Counted from the first letter of the stretch, positions 25,584 to 34,447 are shown. The stretch is 41,390 nucleotides of DNA from Acidimicrobiaceae bacterium (GCA_003168075.1 PMTL01000094.1:17126-58515); one strand, 5' to 3'. A program made the numbers and translations. The notes: generated from the letters alone by a model not told the origin.

Positions 25584-27953
25584 CTAATCGTCGCTGTGGG
25601 GTGCCGCCACGATTTCGTATTGGGGATTAAGAATAACGGCCTCTCGTCGCAGGGACGTCACGGTGCCGCGCACCAGCAAACGCGTACCGCGCTCGATCCC
25701 CGGAACCGTGGTACGACCTTGGAAAATAAGCGCCACGGACCCGGAGTTGTCAACGATCATGCACCGCAGGTCGCTGGTGCCGTTTTCGCGCGTAATCGTC
25801 ATGGCGCGCACGCGGCCGGCGATTTCGACAAAATTTCTCTCCTTGAGCCCGCCGATCGGCGCCGAGCCCCCAGAACGCTCGGCCAACTTCATGTCGGCCT
25901 CGAGGTGCGACTCCTCGCGCAATCCGCCGCGCACGACTTCGTCGCTGATGGGCACTTCGGTGAGGTCGCCCTCGGCGAGGCGTCGTCGACCCGCGCGGTA
26001 CGGGATGATCGTTGCCGCGGTCCGAGGTATCTGCATCACGGCGCCGGCCATCGCGTCGGCCGTGCGGTCGTGCAGCAGACGCTGAAGGCGCGAGACGAAG
26101 CCGCGTCGCGGCAGGATCACCATGCAGAACACGTCGGGGTCACGCACCACGTCCGCAACGAGTTCCAAGGCCGCGCGGTCCAGGCGGCGGTCCTCGCATT
26201 CGACCACTTCGAGGCTGACCGACTCCGAGGCGGTATTCGACGCTCCCCAGCGCTGTTCGAGGTGGCGGGTGACCATGGGGTCGATGTCGAAGTGCACCGC
26301 GCGCACCGAATACGCGTTGAGAGTATTGCAGTACTGCAGCGCACGCTCCGTGGCGAGGTCGTAATGGTCAACAAAGATCACGACGCGGTTGGTGCGGATG
26401 TTCATTGGTTCACTGGTGGCCGAGGACTCAAAGGCGTGCTCCTCGCGGCGGTACTGCTTATTGAATCGCAGCAACGCCACGTACATAATGGGACCGACCA
26501 CCGCGATGATCCACGCACCCGAGGTGAACTTCGCGGTGATGAAGATGAGGACGACAATCGCCGTCACGGTGGCCGAGAGGCAATTGATGAAGATACCCCG
26601 GCGCCAATGACCCGTCTTCGTGCGCCGGTGCATCGCCACCATCCCCAGACCGGCCATGGTGAAGCCGGTGAAGACGCCGATGGCGTAGAGCGCGATGAGC
26701 GAGTTGACGTTGCCATTGAAGACGATGATGAGTGTCAATGACACGATGCCGAGCAGGATGATGCCGTTGGAGAACGCCAGCCGGTGACCGCGCTTGGTCA
26801 ACTGACGCGGCAGGTATTTGTCGGTGGCGACATAATTAGCGAGGAACGGAAATCCGTTGAAGGACGTATTGCCGCCGGTATAGAGAATCAGCACCGTAGC
26901 GAACTGCACGAAATAGAAGGCGATGTGACCGGCGCCCGAGGTTCCAAAGACCGCTCCCACTTCTTGACTCACCACCGTTGGCGTCCCCAGGGCCCGCGGT
27001 AGCGCGTGGGTCCAGTGCGCCAGGAGTGCCGTACCGGCCAGCAAAAACGCCAAGGTGCACGACATGACGATGAGGGTTTGGCGCGCGTGCACCGATTCAG
27101 GACGCTTGAAACTTGCGACGCCGTTGGAGATCGCCTCGAGGCCCGTCAGGGACGAGCCACCGTTGGCGTAGGCCTTCATGAGCAAGATGAACGCCAGCCC
27201 CATCAATGGGCCCGAACCTCTGACGCCGAGGTGCTCACCTACGAGCGACGACGTGGCGGGGATCGCGATGGTGTGCAGGGTACCGGCGAAGTACTTGTAG
27301 TAACCAAAGATGATCGTGGAGCCCAGCCCCAAGATATAGAGGTACGTCGGCAGGGCGAAGTAACTTCCCGCTTCACGCAGGCCCCGGAGATTACCGAAAA
27401 TCAGGAGGAGCACCACGCCGACGGTGATATAGATCGAATAGTGCGTCAGACCAGGAAGGGCACTCGTCAGGGCGTCGGTGCCGGCAGAACACTGCACCGC
27501 CACAGTGACGGTGTAGTCAATCAGCAGTGCCACCGCGGCGATCTGAGCGATCTTGGGACCGAAGTTCTCGCGCGCAACCACGTAGGCGCCACCGGCCTGG
27601 GTGTAGTACTTGATGACGTCCCAGTAGGACAGCGTCACGAAGAGCAACACACCGATGATCACGAACATGATGGGCACCACCAGCGCGAAGGCGGCGAGGC
27701 CGATCGCGGGCGTTATCTGGGTGAGGATCTCCTCGGTGCCGTACGCCGAGGACGATATGCAGTCGGGCGCGAGCACGCCCAGAGCAATAATGCGACCCAG
27801 TCGTTCACCACTTAATTGCTCGGTGACGAAGGGCCGACCCAGCAGAATTCTCTTGATTCGATATCCGAGGTTCTCGGGGTAGACGGCGGCCAGGTTGGCG
27901 TGCGATGTCAGAACTGGCGAATTCTTGGCTAGCTGTTTATCCGCTTCAGACAC
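25584..27953 (-). CDS. KimA-like APC-family (potassium/amino acid) permease with C-terminal OB-fold
   Basis: A 789-aa protein. Residues ~45-500 hold about twelve hydrophobic segments of the APC superfamily (GVLAPDCISSSAYGTEEIL near helix 1, YTQAGGAYVVARENFGPK). The soluble part (~510-650) starts NRVVIFVDHYDLATERALQYCNTL and resembles the cytoplasmic nucleotide-binding/USP-like domain of KimA-type potassium importers. From ~707 to the end there is an OB-fold-like domain (EIAGRVRAM ... CMIVDNSGSVALIFQGR ... RGTRLLVRGTV). In mycobacteria a similar permease and a free OB-fold protein flank ceoB/ceoC, so this looks like a fusion. It is divergent from the two TrkA-like genes (76-bp spacer). The start is GTG, with TAAGGT eight bases upstream. 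The transported ion is inferred. Confidence 0.82.
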   Translation of the reverse strand: MSEADKQLAKNSPVLTSHANLAAVYPENLGYRIKRILLGRPFVTEQLSGERLGRIIALGVLAPDCISSSAYGTEEILTQITPAIGLAAFALVVPIMFVIIGVLLFVTLSYWDVIKYYTQAGGAYVVARENFGPKIAQIAAVALLIDYTVTVAVQCSAGTDALTSALPGLTHYSIYITVGVVLLLIFGNLRGLREAGSYFALPTYLYILGLGSTIIFGYYKYFAGTLHTIAIPATSSLVGEHLGVRGSGPLMGLAFILLMKAYANGGSSLTGLEAISNGVASFKRPESVHARQTLIVMSCTLAFLLAGTALLAHWTHALPRALGTPTVVSQEVGAVFGTSGAGHIAFYFVQFATVLILYTGGNTSFNGFPFLANYVATDKYLPRQLTKRGHRLAFSNGIILLGIVSLTLIIVFNGNVNSLIALYAIGVFTGFTMAGLGMVAMHRRTKTGHWRRGIFINCLSATVTAIVVLIFITAKFTSGAWIIAVVGPIMYVALLRFNKQYRREEHAFESSATSEPMNIRTNRVVIFVDHYDLATERALQYCNTLNAYSVRAVHFDIDPMVTRHLEQRWGASNTASESVSLEVVECEDRRLDRAALELVADVVRDPDVFCMVILPRRGFVSRLQRLLHDRTADAMAGAVMQIPRTAATIIPYRAGRRRLAEGDLTEVPISDEVVRGGLREESHLEADMKLAERSGGSAPIGGLKERNFVEIAGRVRAMTITRENGTSDLRCMIVDNSGSVALIFQGRTTVPGIERGTRLLVRGTVTSLRREAVILNPQYEIVAAPHSDD

Positions 27954-28029
27954 GATGACAACCTTAGACCTCAGTCGCTAAAAGGGCTGGAAGTTGCGAC
28001 TCGTTCGCCAACTGTGGTGAGATGGGCGC

Positions 28030-28683
28030 GTGCATATCGTGGTAGTCGGCTGTGGCCGAGTGGGGTCCGAGCTCGCGATGCAGCTATCCGAAGAGGGGAA
28101 TTCTCTCGTCGTGATCGACAAGAATCGCGACGCGTTTCGCCGCCTAGTGCACTTCAACGGCCGCACGATTCACGGCTCGGGCTTTGACCGCGACGTGCTC
28201 TCCAAGGCCGAAGCGGGCCAGGCCGACGCCCTGGCGGCGGTGACTCGCGGCGACAACACCAACATTCTCTGCGCGCGCATCGGCCGCGACAACTACGGCG
28301 TCAAGAACATCGTGGCGCGCATCTACGACCCACAACGGGCTGGTATCTACATGAAGCTCGGCATCCCGACGGTCGCTACGTCGCTGTGGACCACCCAGCA
28401 GGTCAAGCGCTGGATTATCCCGACCGACGACTCCGTCGAGTGGACCGACGGCACCGCAACCTTGCACCTCGTGGAACGTATTGTCCCCGACCATTTAGCC
28501 GGCCAGGAGATTAGTCACTTCTCGATCGGTACCCACGTGCGCGTCGTCGGGCTGATCCGCGGGGGCCACGGACGCGTTGACATCGACGGCTTGTTCGCCC
28601 AGGAAGACGACGTACTCGAGTTCGTCGTGACCTTGGAGGGCCTGGGCGAACTGCACGACCTGCTGAAGGTGCCCGAAAAATGA
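28030..28683 (+). CDS. TrkA-type K+ channel regulatory protein (CeoB-like)
   Basis: A 217-aa RCK protein. TrkA-N Rossmann domain: MHIVVVGCGRVGSELAMQLSEE, with Asp in VVIDKN binding NAD(H) ribose and DALAAVTRGDNTNILCA as the following strand. From ~135 a TrkA-C domain (ATLHLVERIVPDHLAGQEI ... VVGLIRGG) senses ligand. It regulates a K+ transporter at the membrane. The start is GTG. It overlaps its partner gene by 4 bp and is divergent from the APC permease, matching the ceoB-ceoC-permease cluster of mycobacteria. Confidence 0.9.
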   Translation: MHIVVVGCGRVGSELAMQLSEEGNSLVVIDKNRDAFRRLVHFNGRTIHGSGFDRDVLSKAEAGQADALAAVTRGDNTNILCARIGRDNYGVKNIVARIYDPQRAGIYMKLGIPTVATSLWTTQQVKRWIIPTDDSVEWTDGTATLHLVERIVPDHLAGQEISHFSIGTHVRVVGLIRGGHGRVDIDGLFAQEDDVLEFVVTLEGLGELHDLLKVPEK

Positions 28684-29348
28684 GGGTGGTCATTGCCGGA
28701 GGTGGATCGGTCGGCACGGCCATCGCGCTCGACCTCGTCGATCGCCACCACGACGTCACCTTGATGGAGCACATGACTGAGACCGCGGAGAAACTTCGGG
28801 GCATCTTGCATGGCGTCAACGTCGTCACCGCGGATGCGTGCGAGTACTCCTCGCTGTCAGCGGTGGACCTGCGAGGTTCGGACGTCATTATCGCCGCTAC
28901 CGGTGACGACGAGGACAACCTGGTCATCAGTTGGCTCGCCAAGCAAGAGTTCGGCGTGCCGCGCGTCATCGCACGCATCAACAATTCGCGCAACGAGTGG
29001 CTGTTCACCGAGACCTGGGGAGTGGACATCGCAGTCTCGACGCCCGCGCTGATCACCTCGTTGGTGGACGAGGCCGTGGAAGTCGGATCGGTCATCAACC
29101 TGATGGACCTGGCGAACGGGCGCATGCACTTGAAGGAGATCACCCTCGCCTCCGACGCGCCGGCCGTGGCCCACGGCCAGACGCTCGACGAGTTGCGCCT
29201 GCCCGACAACGTGCGCGTCGTCGCGGTGGTCCGTAACGACCAGCCCATGGTCCCCACGGGCACGTCTCGATTCCTCGAACACGACCACGTCATCCTCATT
29301 ACGCGTGGTGACGCCAAAGAATCCTGCGCGTCGGCCTTCATCGGCTAG
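28680..29348 (+). CDS. TrkA-type K+ channel regulatory protein (CeoC-like)
   Basis: A 222-aa second RCK protein. MRVVIAGGGSVGTAIALDLVD is the Rossmann Gly-rich loop, then VTLMEH, and DVIIAATGDDEDNLVISWLAKQEFG. The C-terminal TrkA-C domain spans ~130-215 (MHLKEITLASDAPAVAHGQTLDELRLPDNVRVVAVVRN). It is coupled to the upstream paralogue by an ATGA overlap. The pair probably forms a hetero-RCK ring. No membrane TrkH/TrkG is encoded nearby, so the divergent APC permease is the likely partner. This is inference. Confidence 0.9.
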   Translation: MRVVIAGGGSVGTAIALDLVDRHHDVTLMEHMTETAEKLRGILHGVNVVTADACEYSSLSAVDLRGSDVIIAATGDDEDNLVISWLAKQEFGVPRVIARINNSRNEWLFTETWGVDIAVSTPALITSLVDEAVEVGSVINLMDLANGRMHLKEITLASDAPAVAHGQTLDELRLPDNVRVVAVVRNDQPMVPTGTSRFLEHDHVILITRGDAKESCASAFIG

Positions 29349-29384
29349 CGGTCGCTCCTCATCACCAACGGCGAGCGACCTAGC

Positions 29385-30158
29385 ATGGATTGCGTGCGTG
29401 CCGCATTCTTCGACCTCGACAAGACCGTCATTGCCAAGGCATCGATGGTGGCTCTCGGGCCCGAATTCCACGCGCGCGGGCTGTTGCGTCGACGCACGCT
29501 GGTACGCGGGGTGTTCCTGCAGATTCTCTTCGTACGCTTCGGCGCCAGCGAAGAACGGCTCGCCAAAATACGTCGCACGGTCCTCAAGATCACCAAGGGC
29601 TGGGACCACGACGAGGTGCGCATCCTCGTCGCCGAGACGCTGAACGAGATCATGGAGCCGCTGATTTACTCCGAAGCGCTCGAGCTGATTCGCCACCATC
29701 AAAAGGACGGCGACGAGGTGTGGCTGGTGTCAACGGCGCCTGCGGAGATCGTCGAGCCCTTCGCCGAGATCCTCGGCATCACCGGGTCGATCTCTTCCAA
29801 GGCCATGATCGACGAGAACGGCAAGTTCACTGGCGAGATGGAGTTCTACGCCGTGGGAGAGAACAAGGCCGTCGCCATGCGCGAAGTCGCCTCCGACCGC
29901 GGTATCGACATGGACGAGTCCTTTGCCTACTCCGATTCTGAGACCGACATCCCGATGCTGCTCGCCGTGGGTCACCCCTTCGCGGTCAATCCCGACCGCA
30001 CGCTCATCAAAGTCGCGCACGAACACGAATGGCCGATTCTGAGCTTCACGCACAAGGTGCGCCCCCACGACGGACACCGCGGGCGTACCCCCTTCGTCGT
30101 GTCCGCCACGGTGCTGGGAATCCTCGCCCTCTTGGGCCGCAGTCAAGCGCGCCGCTAA
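29385..30158 (+). CDS. HAD-superfamily subfamily IB phosphatase
   Basis: A 257-aa phosphohydrolase of the SerB-like HAD-IB group. The motifs are complete: motif I AFFDLDKTVI (two Asp), motif II VWLVSTAPAEI, motif III Lys in GENKAVAMRE, and motif IV AYSDSETDIPML. Residues ~20-85 form the helical cap (GLLRRRTLVRGVFLQILFVRFG). The end contains a hydrophobic stretch (FVVSATVLGILALLG) that could anchor it to the membrane. Homologues dephosphorylate phosphoserine or lipid-linked substrates. The substrate here is unknown. ATG 29385 is used, and GTGs 9 and 15 bases later are possible. Confidence 0.85.
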   Translation: MDCVRAAFFDLDKTVIAKASMVALGPEFHARGLLRRRTLVRGVFLQILFVRFGASEERLAKIRRTVLKITKGWDHDEVRILVAETLNEIMEPLIYSEALELIRHHQKDGDEVWLVSTAPAEIVEPFAEILGITGSISSKAMIDENGKFTGEMEFYAVGENKAVAMREVASDRGIDMDESFAYSDSETDIPMLLAVGHPFAVNPDRTLIKVAHEHEWPILSFTHKVRPHDGHRGRTPFVVSATVLGILALLGRSQARR

Positions 30159-30163
30159 AAATT

Positions 30164-30189
30164 ACCCAATCACGGGCGTCTTTTTTTTG
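30164..30189 (+). terminator. Weak possible terminator after the HAD phosphatase gene
   Basis: A short CCC/GGG stem followed by a run of eight T. The stem is very small, so the call rests mainly on the T run just after the stop codon. Confidence 0.25.
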
Positions 30190-30215
30190 GGGCGCGGCGT
30201 CGGCTCCTCCAAGCC

Positions 30216-30244
30216 TTGACACACCGAGGACCTACTGATATATT
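30216..30244 (+). promoter_or_regulatory. Near-consensus sigma-70 promoter of the ArsR/SRPBCC pair
   Basis: TTGACA (30216-30221), a 17-base spacer and TATATT (30239-30244) make the best -35/-10 pair in the window. It is followed by an AT-rich leader with TGGTTAA and TGGTTTAA repeats before the GTG at 30281, where the ArsR protein could bind its own operator (inferred). Confidence 0.65.
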
Positions 30245-30280
30245 CAACTCCATGGTTAATCAACTATTTGGTTTAATATA

Positions 30281-30613
30281 GTGACGACGGCGACTCTCGA
30301 CGTCACGTTTCTCGCCCTCTCTGACCCCACGCGCCGTGCCATGGTGACGCGGTTGGCCTCGGGTCCGGCGTCGGTGAATGAACTGGCTGAGCCCTTCGAC
30401 ATGAGCTTGCAAGCGGTGTCCAAGCACCTGAAGGTCCTCGAACGCGCTGGTCTGGTGACGCGCGAGCGCGCGGGCCAACAGCGTCCCGCACGCCTGAGCG
30501 CCCCCGCCCTGCAAGAGGCCAGCCACTGGTTGGTCGACTTCCGCAGTTTTTTTATCGACAGTTACGAACGACTCGACGATCTGCTCGAGCAACATCACCC
30601 AGAAAGGCAGTAA
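30281..30613 (+). CDS. ArsR-family transcriptional regulator
   Basis: A 110-aa winged-helix protein: FLALSDPTRRAMVTRLASGPASVNELAEPFDMSLQAVSKHLKVLERAGLVTRERAGQQR is a complete ArsR DNA-binding domain. The ELCVCDL-type metal-binding Cys residues are absent, so this is the non-metal, SdpR-like group that usually precedes an SRPBCC gene. It is followed two bases after its stop by such a gene. The GTG start lacks a clear Shine-Dalgarno. The local AT-rich leader is unlike the rest of the window. It probably represses its own promoter (inference). Confidence 0.88.
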   Translation: MTTATLDVTFLALSDPTRRAMVTRLASGPASVNELAEPFDMSLQAVSKHLKVLERAGLVTRERAGQQRPARLSAPALQEASHWLVDFRSFFIDSYERLDDLLEQHHPERQ

Positions 30614-30615
30614 CC

Positions 30616-31107
30616 ATGACCCCCGAGACCACCTTTGACGTACCCGCCAGCCGACAAGAAGTCATCATCACGCGTCTCTTTCGCGCCAGCGCGCAACGCG
30701 TGTTCGCGGCGCACACCGACGCCGAACTGATCCCGCGGTGGTGGGGACCGCGGTACCTGACGACGACGGTGGACGTTCTCGAGGCGACCCCGGGCGGACA
30801 GTGGCGTTTCGTCCAGACGGCCCCTGACGGCGACGTCCACGCGTTTCACGGCTACTTCCACCTGGTCGTGTCGGCGCGGCGACTCGTGTCGACCTTCGAA
30901 TACGAAGGCACCCCGGGGCACGTCCTCTTGAACGACCTACGCCTCGACGAAGAGAGTGGCCAGACGCGCCTGGTGCAAAAGTCGATCTACTTGAGCGTGG
31001 CCGACCGCGACGCGATGGTGCAGGGGGGCATGCGCGACGGGCTCGAACAGTCCATGGAGCGACTCGACGAGCTGTTCGAACTCGCCCACGAACACCCCGG
31101 GGCGTAA
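30616..31107 (+). CDS. SRPBCC (AHSA1-like) domain protein
   Basis: A 163-aa START-like fold protein of the Activator-of-Hsp90 homology group. It has IITRLFRASAQRVFAAHTDAELIPRWWGP, the typical first strand, helix and WWGP, then GGQWRF, DVHAFHGYF and a C-terminal long helix GMRDGLEQSMERLDELF. Such proteins bind a hydrophobic ligand in a cavity, and none is known here. The gene is co-transcribed with the ArsR regulator and has a Shine-Dalgarno AAAGG. It converges on the sigma factor gene. Confidence 0.87.
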   Translation: MTPETTFDVPASRQEVIITRLFRASAQRVFAAHTDAELIPRWWGPRYLTTTVDVLEATPGGQWRFVQTAPDGDVHAFHGYFHLVVSARRLVSTFEYEGTPGHVLLNDLRLDEESGQTRLVQKSIYLSVADRDAMVQGGMRDGLEQSMERLDELFELAHEHPGA

Positions 31108-31130
31108 ATCAGCGTGATCAGGTCGACCTT

Positions 31131-32084
31131 CTAGAGCGTCAACAGGTCGCGCGCCCCGGTGTCCGACGAGGGGTGGCGCAGCTTGCTCATGGCGCGCGCC
31201 TCGATCTGGCGGATGCGCTCGCGCGTGAGGTTCATCTCCGCGCCGACGTCTTCGAGGGTACGGATCTCTCCGGCACCGTCGAGTCCAAAACGCATCCGTA
31301 GGATCTTCTGCTCACGCTCATCCAGGGGCTGGAGCAACTTCTCAATCGCGGCGGGCATCATTTTCACCGCCGCCACGTCAAAGGGTGACTCGGCTGAACG
31401 GTCCTCGACCACGTCGCCCAGTTCGGCGTCGCCGTCTTCACGCAACGGCTCCGACAGTGAAATCGGCTCGGAGCGGAAACGCAGTGCCTCGATCAACTTG
31501 TCCTCGGGCATCTCGCACTCGTCACAGAGTTCCTTGATGGTCGGCGGGCGGCCGAACTTGAGCTCCAAGCGTGACTGCGCCTTCTGCACGCGCGCGAGGG
31601 TGTCGCCCGCGTGCACCGGCAGGCGGATGGTGCGTCCGGTGTTGGCGATACCGCGGGTGATGGCTTGGCGGATCCACCAGGTGGCGTACGTGGAGAACTT
31701 GAAACCCTTGCGCCAGTCGAACTTCTCGACGGCGTGCATCAGACCGAGGTTGCCCTCCTGGATGAGGTCGAGCAGCGGCAAGCCCGACGCCTGGTACTTC
31801 TTGGCGATGGACACGACGAGGCGCAGGTTGGACTGCACGAAGTCACGCTCGGCCTGGTCGCCGCGGTGCACGGCGCGCTTCAGCGCCTGCTTTTTGGTGG
31901 GGGTGAGCTTGATCTTCTTGTCGGTCTCGGCGGCGTCGAGCTCGGCCTTGGCCTCGCGGCCCTCCTCGATCGTCTGGGCCAAGTGGACCTCGTCGTCCTT
32001 GGTCAACAGGGTGTACTGACCGATGTCTGAGAGGTACAGTCGAACGAGGTCTTCGTCGTCGCGATCTACGCGGTCCTTGGCCAT
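31131..32084 (-). CDS. RNA polymerase sigma factor, sigma-70 group 1/2 (RpoD/SigA family)
   Basis: A 317-aa sigma factor. Region 1.2 is DLVRLYLSDIGQYTLLTKDDEVHLAQ, and region 2 is FVQSNLRLVVSIAKKY...LDLIQEGNLGLMHAVEKFDW with 2.3-2.4 YATWWIRQAITRGIANTGRTIRLP. Regions 3 and 4.2 (TLEDVGAEMNLTRERIRQIEARAMSKLRHP) are complete. The long acidic N-terminal region 1.1 of HrdB/SigA is missing, so it could be the primary sigma of a reduced type or a SigB-like group 2 factor. The ATG has a good AAGGAG Shine-Dalgarno. A TATAAC (32130-32125) upstream might be its -10. Confidence 0.9.
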   Translation of the reverse strand: MAKDRVDRDDEDLVRLYLSDIGQYTLLTKDDEVHLAQTIEEGREAKAELDAAETDKKIKLTPTKKQALKRAVHRGDQAERDFVQSNLRLVVSIAKKYQASGLPLLDLIQEGNLGLMHAVEKFDWRKGFKFSTYATWWIRQAITRGIANTGRTIRLPVHAGDTLARVQKAQSRLELKFGRPPTIKELCDECEMPEDKLIEALRFRSEPISLSEPLREDGDAELGDVVEDRSAESPFDVAAVKMMPAAIEKLLQPLDEREQKILRMRFGLDGAGEIRTLEDVGAEMNLTRERIRQIEARAMSKLRHPSSDTGARDLLTL

Positions 32085-32156
32085 GGCGCTCCTTGATTCG
32101 TACCGGGGAATTCCGGCAGTACTAGTTATACGGAGGAGCGCAACCAGTTCGCCTCT

Positions 32157-32669
32157 TTAGGGTCGCTGACCAAGACTTTCGGCCATACCTGCAGCGTCGA
32201 GCGTGTCCACAATCGCCCGCGCCGCGTCGGCCCAGGCCGGGTCGTCGAGAGGCTCCTCGTTCGCGACGGTGGTTCCCACAGCTCGGATCTCACTCACCAC
32301 CTGGTCAGATCCGTGACTCAGGATCTTTCGACGCGTCACATTCACTTCGCTCTCGAGGTAGTCGCGCAGGGTCACCAACAACCGTGGCCCCACCACCATC
32401 GCCAGCGCGTATAGGGCCAGCGCTCCCGAGTCGTCTTCGGCCAGAGAATTCGCCATCACCGCGTACACCAGGGCGTCGGGTGCGGTGTCGGCGCTCGCGT
32501 TTGCCTGCACCTCGCGCAGTTCGAGCGCCAGCGCGCCAAAGGCTCGACTCGCGTAGTGCAGACGCACCACGAAGGCGTCGCGGTGCGCGCGCGACGCGCC
32601 CTCGCCCAGGGATAAGTAGAGCGCGTCGTAGATCGAGCCCAGGTGCTGGCCGGCGGGCCAATCGCTCAC
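32157..32669 (-). CDS. Hypothetical protein, helical, next to nadE
   Basis: A 170-aa protein I do not recognise. It has no signal peptide or clear transmembrane helix. It is Ala/Leu-rich and predicted mainly helical by eye (SGALALYALAMVVGPRLLVTLRDYLE). One Cys-free, acidic-leaning sequence without obvious metal or nucleotide motifs. The GTG start overlaps the nadE stop by 4 bp (GTGA), so it is translated with NAD synthetase. It ends 72 nt upstream of the sigma factor gene on the same strand. The coupling is the only functional hint. Confidence 0.7.
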   Translation of the reverse strand: MSDWPAGQHLGSIYDALYLSLGEGASRAHRDAFVVRLHYASRAFGALALELREVQANASADTAPDALVYAVMANSLAEDDSGALALYALAMVVGPRLLVTLRDYLESEVNVTRRKILSHGSDQVVSEIRAVGTTVANEEPLDDPAWADAARAIVDTLDAAGMAESLGQRP

Positions 32670-34441
32670 GGCGTCTCCGGGCGAAAGGCGTTGGTGATAG
32701 GCATTCGCCGGTCGCGGCCGAAGGCCTTTTTGGAGATGCGCACCCCCGGCGGCATTTGGCGACGCTTGTACTCACTGGCGTCCACCAGGCGCGTGATGCG
32801 CAGTACCAGCGTCTCGTCGTGTCCGGCGTCGATCATCTCCTGGGCGGTGGCGTCGTCTTCGACGTAGAGCTCGAGTAACGGGTCGAGTTGGTCGTAGGGC
32901 GGCAGCGACTGGTCGTCGCGCTGGTCGGGTCGAAGTTCCGCCGAGGGCGCCTTCACCAACACCTCCATGGGAATTGGTTCGGGGTCTCCCTGGGAGAGGG
33001 CGCGCTCGTTGCGGTAGCGACAGAGTTCATAGACCAGCGTCTTGGGCACGTCCTTGATGACCGCGAACCCGCCGGCCGAGTCGCCGTAGAGCGTCGAGTA
33101 CCCCGTCGCCATCTCGGACTTGTTCCCGGTCGTCAGCACGATGGCGCCGGTCTGGTTCGATACCGCCATCAAGAGCACGCCACGGATCCGCGACTGCAGG
33201 TTCTCCTCGGTGAGCCCGGCAAGTTCGACGCCGAGCGTCTCTTCGAGCATCGTCATGACCGTGGAGTGCGCCGCTTCAATCGCGATGGTGTCGATGTCGA
33301 TGTCGAGTCGGCGCGCGAGTTCATACGCGTCGCGCACCGAGTGCTCCGAGGAGTAACGAGAGGGCATCGCGTAGCCGTGCACCGCCCGCGCGCCCACGGC
33401 GTCGACGGCGATGGCCGCCACGAGAGACGAATCGATGCCACCCGACAAGCCCAAGATGGCCGAGCGAAAACCGTTCTTTCGTAGGTAATCACGCGTGCCC
33501 ATCACGAGGGCGTCATAAATCTCGGCCACGTCCGAGGCCGGCTCGGCGACGTGATTGGCGTGCGCGGCCATCGCCGCGCGCTCGTCGCGGGCGTACACGG
33601 TGTCGAGCACGACCCCGGCGGAGGAACCGCGCAGGTCGACCTCGACGACGAGGAGCTCTTCTTGAAACGCCGTCGCGCGCGCGAGCACTCGGCCGTTGGC
33701 GTCGACGACGACGCTCTGGCCGTCAAAGACCAGTTCATCTTGTCCGCCAACGAGGTTCACGTAGGCAATGGCGCACCCGGTCTCGTAGGCGCGCTCGCGC
33801 AGCATCGCCTCGCGGTCGTCGCGACGCCCCCGGGCAAAGGGCGAGGCGTTCGCCACCACGATCAACGTCGCCCCCTCGTCCGCCAGTTCCGCGGCGGGAC
33901 CCTGAAAGGTCCACACGTCTTCACAAATGAGCATCCCCACGGCGACGCCGTCGATGTTGATAATCGTGCTCGGCCCCAGTCCGGGGTGAAAGTAGCGCTG
34001 CTCATCGAAGACGTCGTAGTTGGGCAGGAGTCGCTTGGTGGCGATGGGGCCGACGCCGCGAGACGAGAGCGCCACGAGGGCGTTGGCGATATGCGGCGAA
34101 ACAACGCGTCCGTCGTTCATTAAGCGGGTCACGTCGCGTCCGTCCATCGAGGGGGCGAGCACCACGTCATCGCCCTCTGCGACGACGGTTCCCACCAGCA
34201 ACGCGGGCAGGTTCTGCGCGAGGGCCAGCTCCTCGAGTGCCCGGCGCGCCGAGTCGCAAAAACCCTCCTTGAGCAGGAGATCTTCAGGAGGGTAGCCCGT
34301 CAGAGCCAGCTCGGGCGAGATTACCAGTGACGCACCGACCGAAGCGGCTTGGGTGCGCAGGCGGTGCAGGGTCTCGACGTTCTGGCTGAGTCCTCCCACC
34401 ACGGAATTCATCTGGGCCAGAGCGATGCGAAGGACGGGCAC
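32666..34441 (-). CDS. nadE: Glutamine-dependent NAD+ synthetase
   Basis: A 591-aa two-domain enzyme converting deamido-NAD to NAD with glutamine as nitrogen donor. The N-terminal nitrilase-fold glutaminase has Glu (ISPELALTGYPPEDLL), Lys (KRLLPNYDVFDE) and Cys (LICEDVWTF). The C-terminal synthetase has the PP-loop ILGLSGGIDSSLVA (~334-347) and LTTGNKSEMATGYSTLYGD. All catalytic residues are in place. The start is GTG. TAGGCT stands six bases upstream, suggesting a leaderless transcript. It shares a 142-bp divergent spacer with the glutamine synthetase gene, which makes the donor glutamine. Confidence 0.96.
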   Translation of the reverse strand: MPVLRIALAQMNSVVGGLSQNVETLHRLRTQAASVGASLVISPELALTGYPPEDLLLKEGFCDSARRALEELALAQNLPALLVGTVVAEGDDVVLAPSMDGRDVTRLMNDGRVVSPHIANALVALSSRGVGPIATKRLLPNYDVFDEQRYFHPGLGPSTIINIDGVAVGMLICEDVWTFQGPAAELADEGATLIVVANASPFARGRRDDREAMLRERAYETGCAIAYVNLVGGQDELVFDGQSVVVDANGRVLARATAFQEELLVVEVDLRGSSAGVVLDTVYARDERAAMAAHANHVAEPASDVAEIYDALVMGTRDYLRKNGFRSAILGLSGGIDSSLVAAIAVDAVGARAVHGYAMPSRYSSEHSVRDAYELARRLDIDIDTIAIEAAHSTVMTMLEETLGVELAGLTEENLQSRIRGVLLMAVSNQTGAIVLTTGNKSEMATGYSTLYGDSAGGFAVIKDVPKTLVYELCRYRNERALSQGDPEPIPMEVLVKAPSAELRPDQRDDQSLPPYDQLDPLLELYVEDDATAQEMIDAGHDETLVLRITRLVDASEYKRRQMPPGVRISKKAFGRDRRMPITNAFRPETP

Positions 34442-34447
34442 AAAGGG

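Noticed and set aside
25572-26741. 389-codon open frame opposite the APC permease
   Set aside because: Antisense shadow, low-complexity Arg/Asp/His composition, no motif.
30252-30281. Short ATG frame of nine codons in the arsR leader
   Set aside because: Too short and without a Shine-Dalgarno. It may be coincidental.
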